Below, in pieces: positions 62,229 to 64,000 of a stretch of 64,000 bases of DNA. The DNA comes from Anaerolineae bacterium (GTDB lineage: Bacteria; Chloroflexota; Anaerolineae; B4-G1): NCBI GenBank assembly GCA_030612585.1, contig JAUWNP010000001.1:19450-83449 (forward strand), given 5' to 3'. Positions within the stretch are counted from its first letter, which is position 1. Each line of letters opens with the position of its first letter. The notes under the pieces were generated by a model that saw nothing but the letters and a program-made list of their open reading frames with translations, was not told the origin of the DNA and ran no database searches. The position numbers and the translations under genes are program-made.

Positions 62229-63427
62229 AGCGCATCTACATGGATCACAACGCGACGACGCCGTTGCGCGAAGATGTGCTGGAGGTGATGTTGCCGTACC
62301 TGCGGGGGGAGTTCGGCAATGCCTCCAGTTTGCATTACTTCGGCATCCAGGCGCGCCGGGCCGTCGAGGCAGCGCGGGAGAAGGTGGCGACGGCATTAGG
62401 GGCGCAGTTGCGTGAGATTATCTTGACCGGGTGTGGGACGGAGTCCGACAACCAGGCCATCAAGGGAGTGATGTTTGCCAACCGGGGCAAGGGCGACCAC
62501 ATCATCACCTCGCGTATCGAACACAAGGCGGTGCTGCAAACCTGCCAATACCTGGAGAAGCAGGGTTTTCGGGTCACCTACCTGCCGGTGGACGAGTATG
62601 GCTTGGTTAATCCCGACGACGTGGCGCAGGCGATCACCGGTCGGACGGTATTGGTGAGCGTGATGTTCGCCAACAACGAGGTGGGTACGATCCAGCCCAT
62701 CGGCGCCATCGCGCAGGTCTGCCGGGAGAGGGGGGTCTACTTCCACACCGACGCAGTACAGATGGTGGGCAAGTTGCCGATTGACGTGAACGAACTGGGG
62801 ATAGACCTGCTCTCGCTTTCGGCACACAAGTTCTATGGCCCCAAGGGGGTCGGGGCGCTGTACGTGCGCAAGGGCGTGAAGGTTGATCCCCTGCTACACG
62901 GTGGGCATCAGGAATGGGGACGCCGGGCGGCTACGGAGAACGTGGCCGGCATCGTGGGACTGGGCCGGGCACTGGAGTTACGGTTGGGAGAGATGGACGC
63001 GGAGGCGGAGCGGCTGACGGCTCTGCGGGAACGGCTCTACGCCGGGCTCTTAGCGCGGATTCCTCACGTCTATCTGAACGGTCATCCCGGCGAGCGGTTG
63101 CCGGGCACACTGAATGTGTGTTTCGAGTACATTGAGGGCGAGGGAATCATTATGGGCCTGGACCTGGCAGGAGTGGCGGTCTCCAGCGGCTCGGCGTGTA
63201 CCTCAGCAGAGCTTTCGCCCTCGCACGTATTGCTGGCGATGGGAGTGTCCCCTGCCGTGGCGCAGGGTTCAATCCGTTTCGGCCTGGGGCGGGAGAACAG
63301 CGAGGCGGACGTGGACTACGTGTTGGAGAAACTGCCCCCGATTATCGAGCGGCTGCGCGCGATGTCCATGTTCTCGGAGCAGGTGCCATTCCCGGGGGAG
63401 GCCGGACCTCGGCGCCGGGGGCATTGA
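62225..63427 (+). CDS. iscS: Cysteine desulfurase (NifS/IscS family)
   Basis: A 400-residue PLP enzyme that takes sulfur from cysteine for Fe-S clusters. MDHNATTPLREDVLEVMLPY at the start, GTESDNQAIKGVMFANRGKG, IEHKAVLQTCQYLEKQGF, the PLP Lys in LSLSAHKFYGPKGVGALYVR, and the catalytic Cys loop VSSGSACTSAELSPSHVL. It overlaps the regulator gene by 4 bp (GTGA), so the GTG start is translationally coupled. The scaffold protein gene follows by 31 bp. The order regulator-desulfurase-scaffold is a minimal isc operon. Confidence 0.95.
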   Translation: MKRIYMDHNATTPLREDVLEVMLPYLRGEFGNASSLHYFGIQARRAVEAAREKVATALGAQLREIILTGCGTESDNQAIKGVMFANRGKGDHIITSRIEHKAVLQTCQYLEKQGFRVTYLPVDEYGLVNPDDVAQAITGRTVLVSVMFANNEVGTIQPIGAIAQVCRERGVYFHTDAVQMVGKLPIDVNELGIDLLSLSAHKFYGPKGVGALYVRKGVKVDPLLHGGHQEWGRRAATENVAGIVGLGRALELRLGEMDAEAERLTALRERLYAGLLARIPHVYLNGHPGERLPGTLNVCFEYIEGEGIIMGLDLAGVAVSSGSACTSAELSPSHVLLAMGVSPAVAQGSIRFGLGRENSEADVDYVLEKLPPIIERLRAMSMFSEQVPFPGEAGPRRRGH

Positions 63428-63458
63428 TGCATTATTGATGTATTGAGGAGACCAGATA

Positions 63459-63851
63459 ATGGCAGAATTCGGCTGGTACAGTGAGAAGGTGCTGGAGCAC
63501 TACCAGAACCCGCGCAACTTGGGGGAGATCGAGAATGCCGACGGTGTAGGCATGGTGGGCAACCCGGTCTGCGGCGATATGATGAAGATCACGATCAAGG
63601 TCCGGGATGACCGGATTGAGGACGTGAAGTTCAAGACCTTCGGCTGTGGTGCGGCCATCGCCACCACGTCTATAGTGACCGAACTGATCAAAGGGAAGAT
63701 GCTAGAGGAGGCACTGCAGGTTACCAACCAGGATGTGGTTGAGGCGTTGGACGGCCTGCCGCCTGTCAAGGTGCACTGTTCGTTGCTGGCTGAGGAGGCG
63801 ATCAAGGCGGCAATCGAGGATTATCGGGATAGAATAACCAATGACCAATGA
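63459..63851 (+). CDS. iscU: Fe-S cluster assembly scaffold protein (IscU/NifU-like)
   Basis: A 130-residue scaffold on which new [2Fe-2S] clusters are built. Ligands: NPVCGDMMKI, FGCGAAIATTSIV and VKVHCSLLAEEAIKAAI, i.e. three Cys plus the Asp. It starts AEFGWYSEKVLEHYQNPRNL, as in bacterial NifU/IscU. The last residues (RDRITNDQ) come from the first unit of the heptamer repeat array that follows. It is the last gene of the isc operon seen here; no ferredoxin or chaperone gene follows within the window. Confidence 0.95.
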   Translation: MAEFGWYSEKVLEHYQNPRNLGEIENADGVGMVGNPVCGDMMKITIKVRDDRIEDVKFKTFGCGAAIATTSIVTELIKGKMLEEALQVTNQDVVEALDGLPPVKVHCSLLAEEAIKAAIEDYRDRITNDQ

Positions 63852-63889
63852 CCAATGACCAATGACCAATGAACAATGACCAATGAACT
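63836..63889. repeat. Tandem heptamer array ATGACCA
   Basis: About seven copies of ATGACCA (one reads ATGAACA), starting inside the last codons of iscU and continuing into the gap. Same unit as at 20808, 26760 and 33320. Confidence 0.95.
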
Positions 63890-63904
63890 GTAGAGTCCAT
63901 TAAT

Positions 63905-63937
63905 GGTATACCCCCGATAGTCCAGAACAGGTATACC
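63905..63937. repeat. Two GGTATACC palindromes
   Basis: GGTATACC occurs at 63905-63912 and 63930-63937, 25 bp apart, each followed by CCC. It may be a paired operator for the next gene or part of a mobile-element end. Confidence 0.5.
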
Positions 63938-63949
63938 CCTACCAAGGTA

Positions 63950-64000
63950 ATGGAAGTTGAAAAGGTTGCGACAATTGCAGTACATCTTCAGGTTCCAAGC
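63950..64000 (+). CDS. Possible start of a gene running off the window
   Basis: An ATG at 63950 with AAGG just upstream opens a frame of 17 codons (EVEKVATIAVHLQVPS) that reaches the edge. Too short to identify; it follows the two GGTATACC palindromes. Confidence 0.2.
   Translation, partial: MEVEKVATIAVHLQVPS

Overview
The window reads as chromosomal DNA of a GC-rich bacterium, most likely Chloroflexota of the Anaerolineae type. The clues are Thr-Pro-rich linkers in exported proteins, a SEDS-PBP fusion protein, HdrA-like flavoproteins without HdrBC, an archaeal-type class I aldolase, and many short tandem repeats running into genes. This is inference; no rRNA or tRNA gene was found to confirm it.

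Layout. 1-2 kb: start of an M50 protease, a P-loop protein and a SpoIIE-type phosphatase. 2-9 kb: a large sensor kinase, ychF, the rpsF-ssb-rpsR ribosomal/SSB cluster behind a leader, and a membrane-anchored parvulin. 9-16.5 kb: rel, rsmD, pyrimidine-nucleoside phosphorylase, an adenosine-type deaminase fused to a CYTH-like domain, and class I aldolase. 16.5-27 kb: an SH3b-muramidase-HhH protein, a SEDS protein fused to a transpeptidase-like domain lacking its catalytic motifs, a PIN remnant, mtnP, a DUF433/DUF5615 toxin-antitoxin pair with a broken toxin, a GT-C-like membrane protein, an SDR and two FHA proteins. 26.8-30 kb: two HdrA-like proteins. 30-35 kb: a biotin carrier, a 5S/OadA-type and a 12S/MmdA-type carboxyltransferase, with a TumE-type toxin-antitoxin pair and a cupin between them; together they have the subunit set of a soluble transcarboxylase. 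35-38.5 kb: valS behind a T-box leader, with a GNAT remnant in between. 38.4-53 kb: a cell-surface polysaccharide cluster (UDP-sugar dehydrogenase, WecA/TagO-type transferase, O-antigen ligase with TPRs, epimerase, glycosyltransferases, GT-C-like proteins) plus a MITE-like element and two gene remnants. 53-56 kb: leuC-leuD and a secreted esterase. 56-59 kb: a NarL-type two-component pair. 59-64 kb: a lytic transglycosylase divergent from an Rrf2-iscS-iscU operon, then a repeat array and the possible start of another gene.

The most unusual features are: (1) the deaminase-CYTH fusion; (2) the SEDS-pseudo-PBP fusion; (3) the transcarboxylase-like module interrupted by a toxin-antitoxin pair; (4) 7- and 8-nt tandem repeats and REP-like palindromes carried in frame inside essential genes such as valS; (5) several near-consensus promoters 6-9 nt from start codons, implying leaderless mRNAs. 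All functions are inferred from motifs read by eye; no database search was run.
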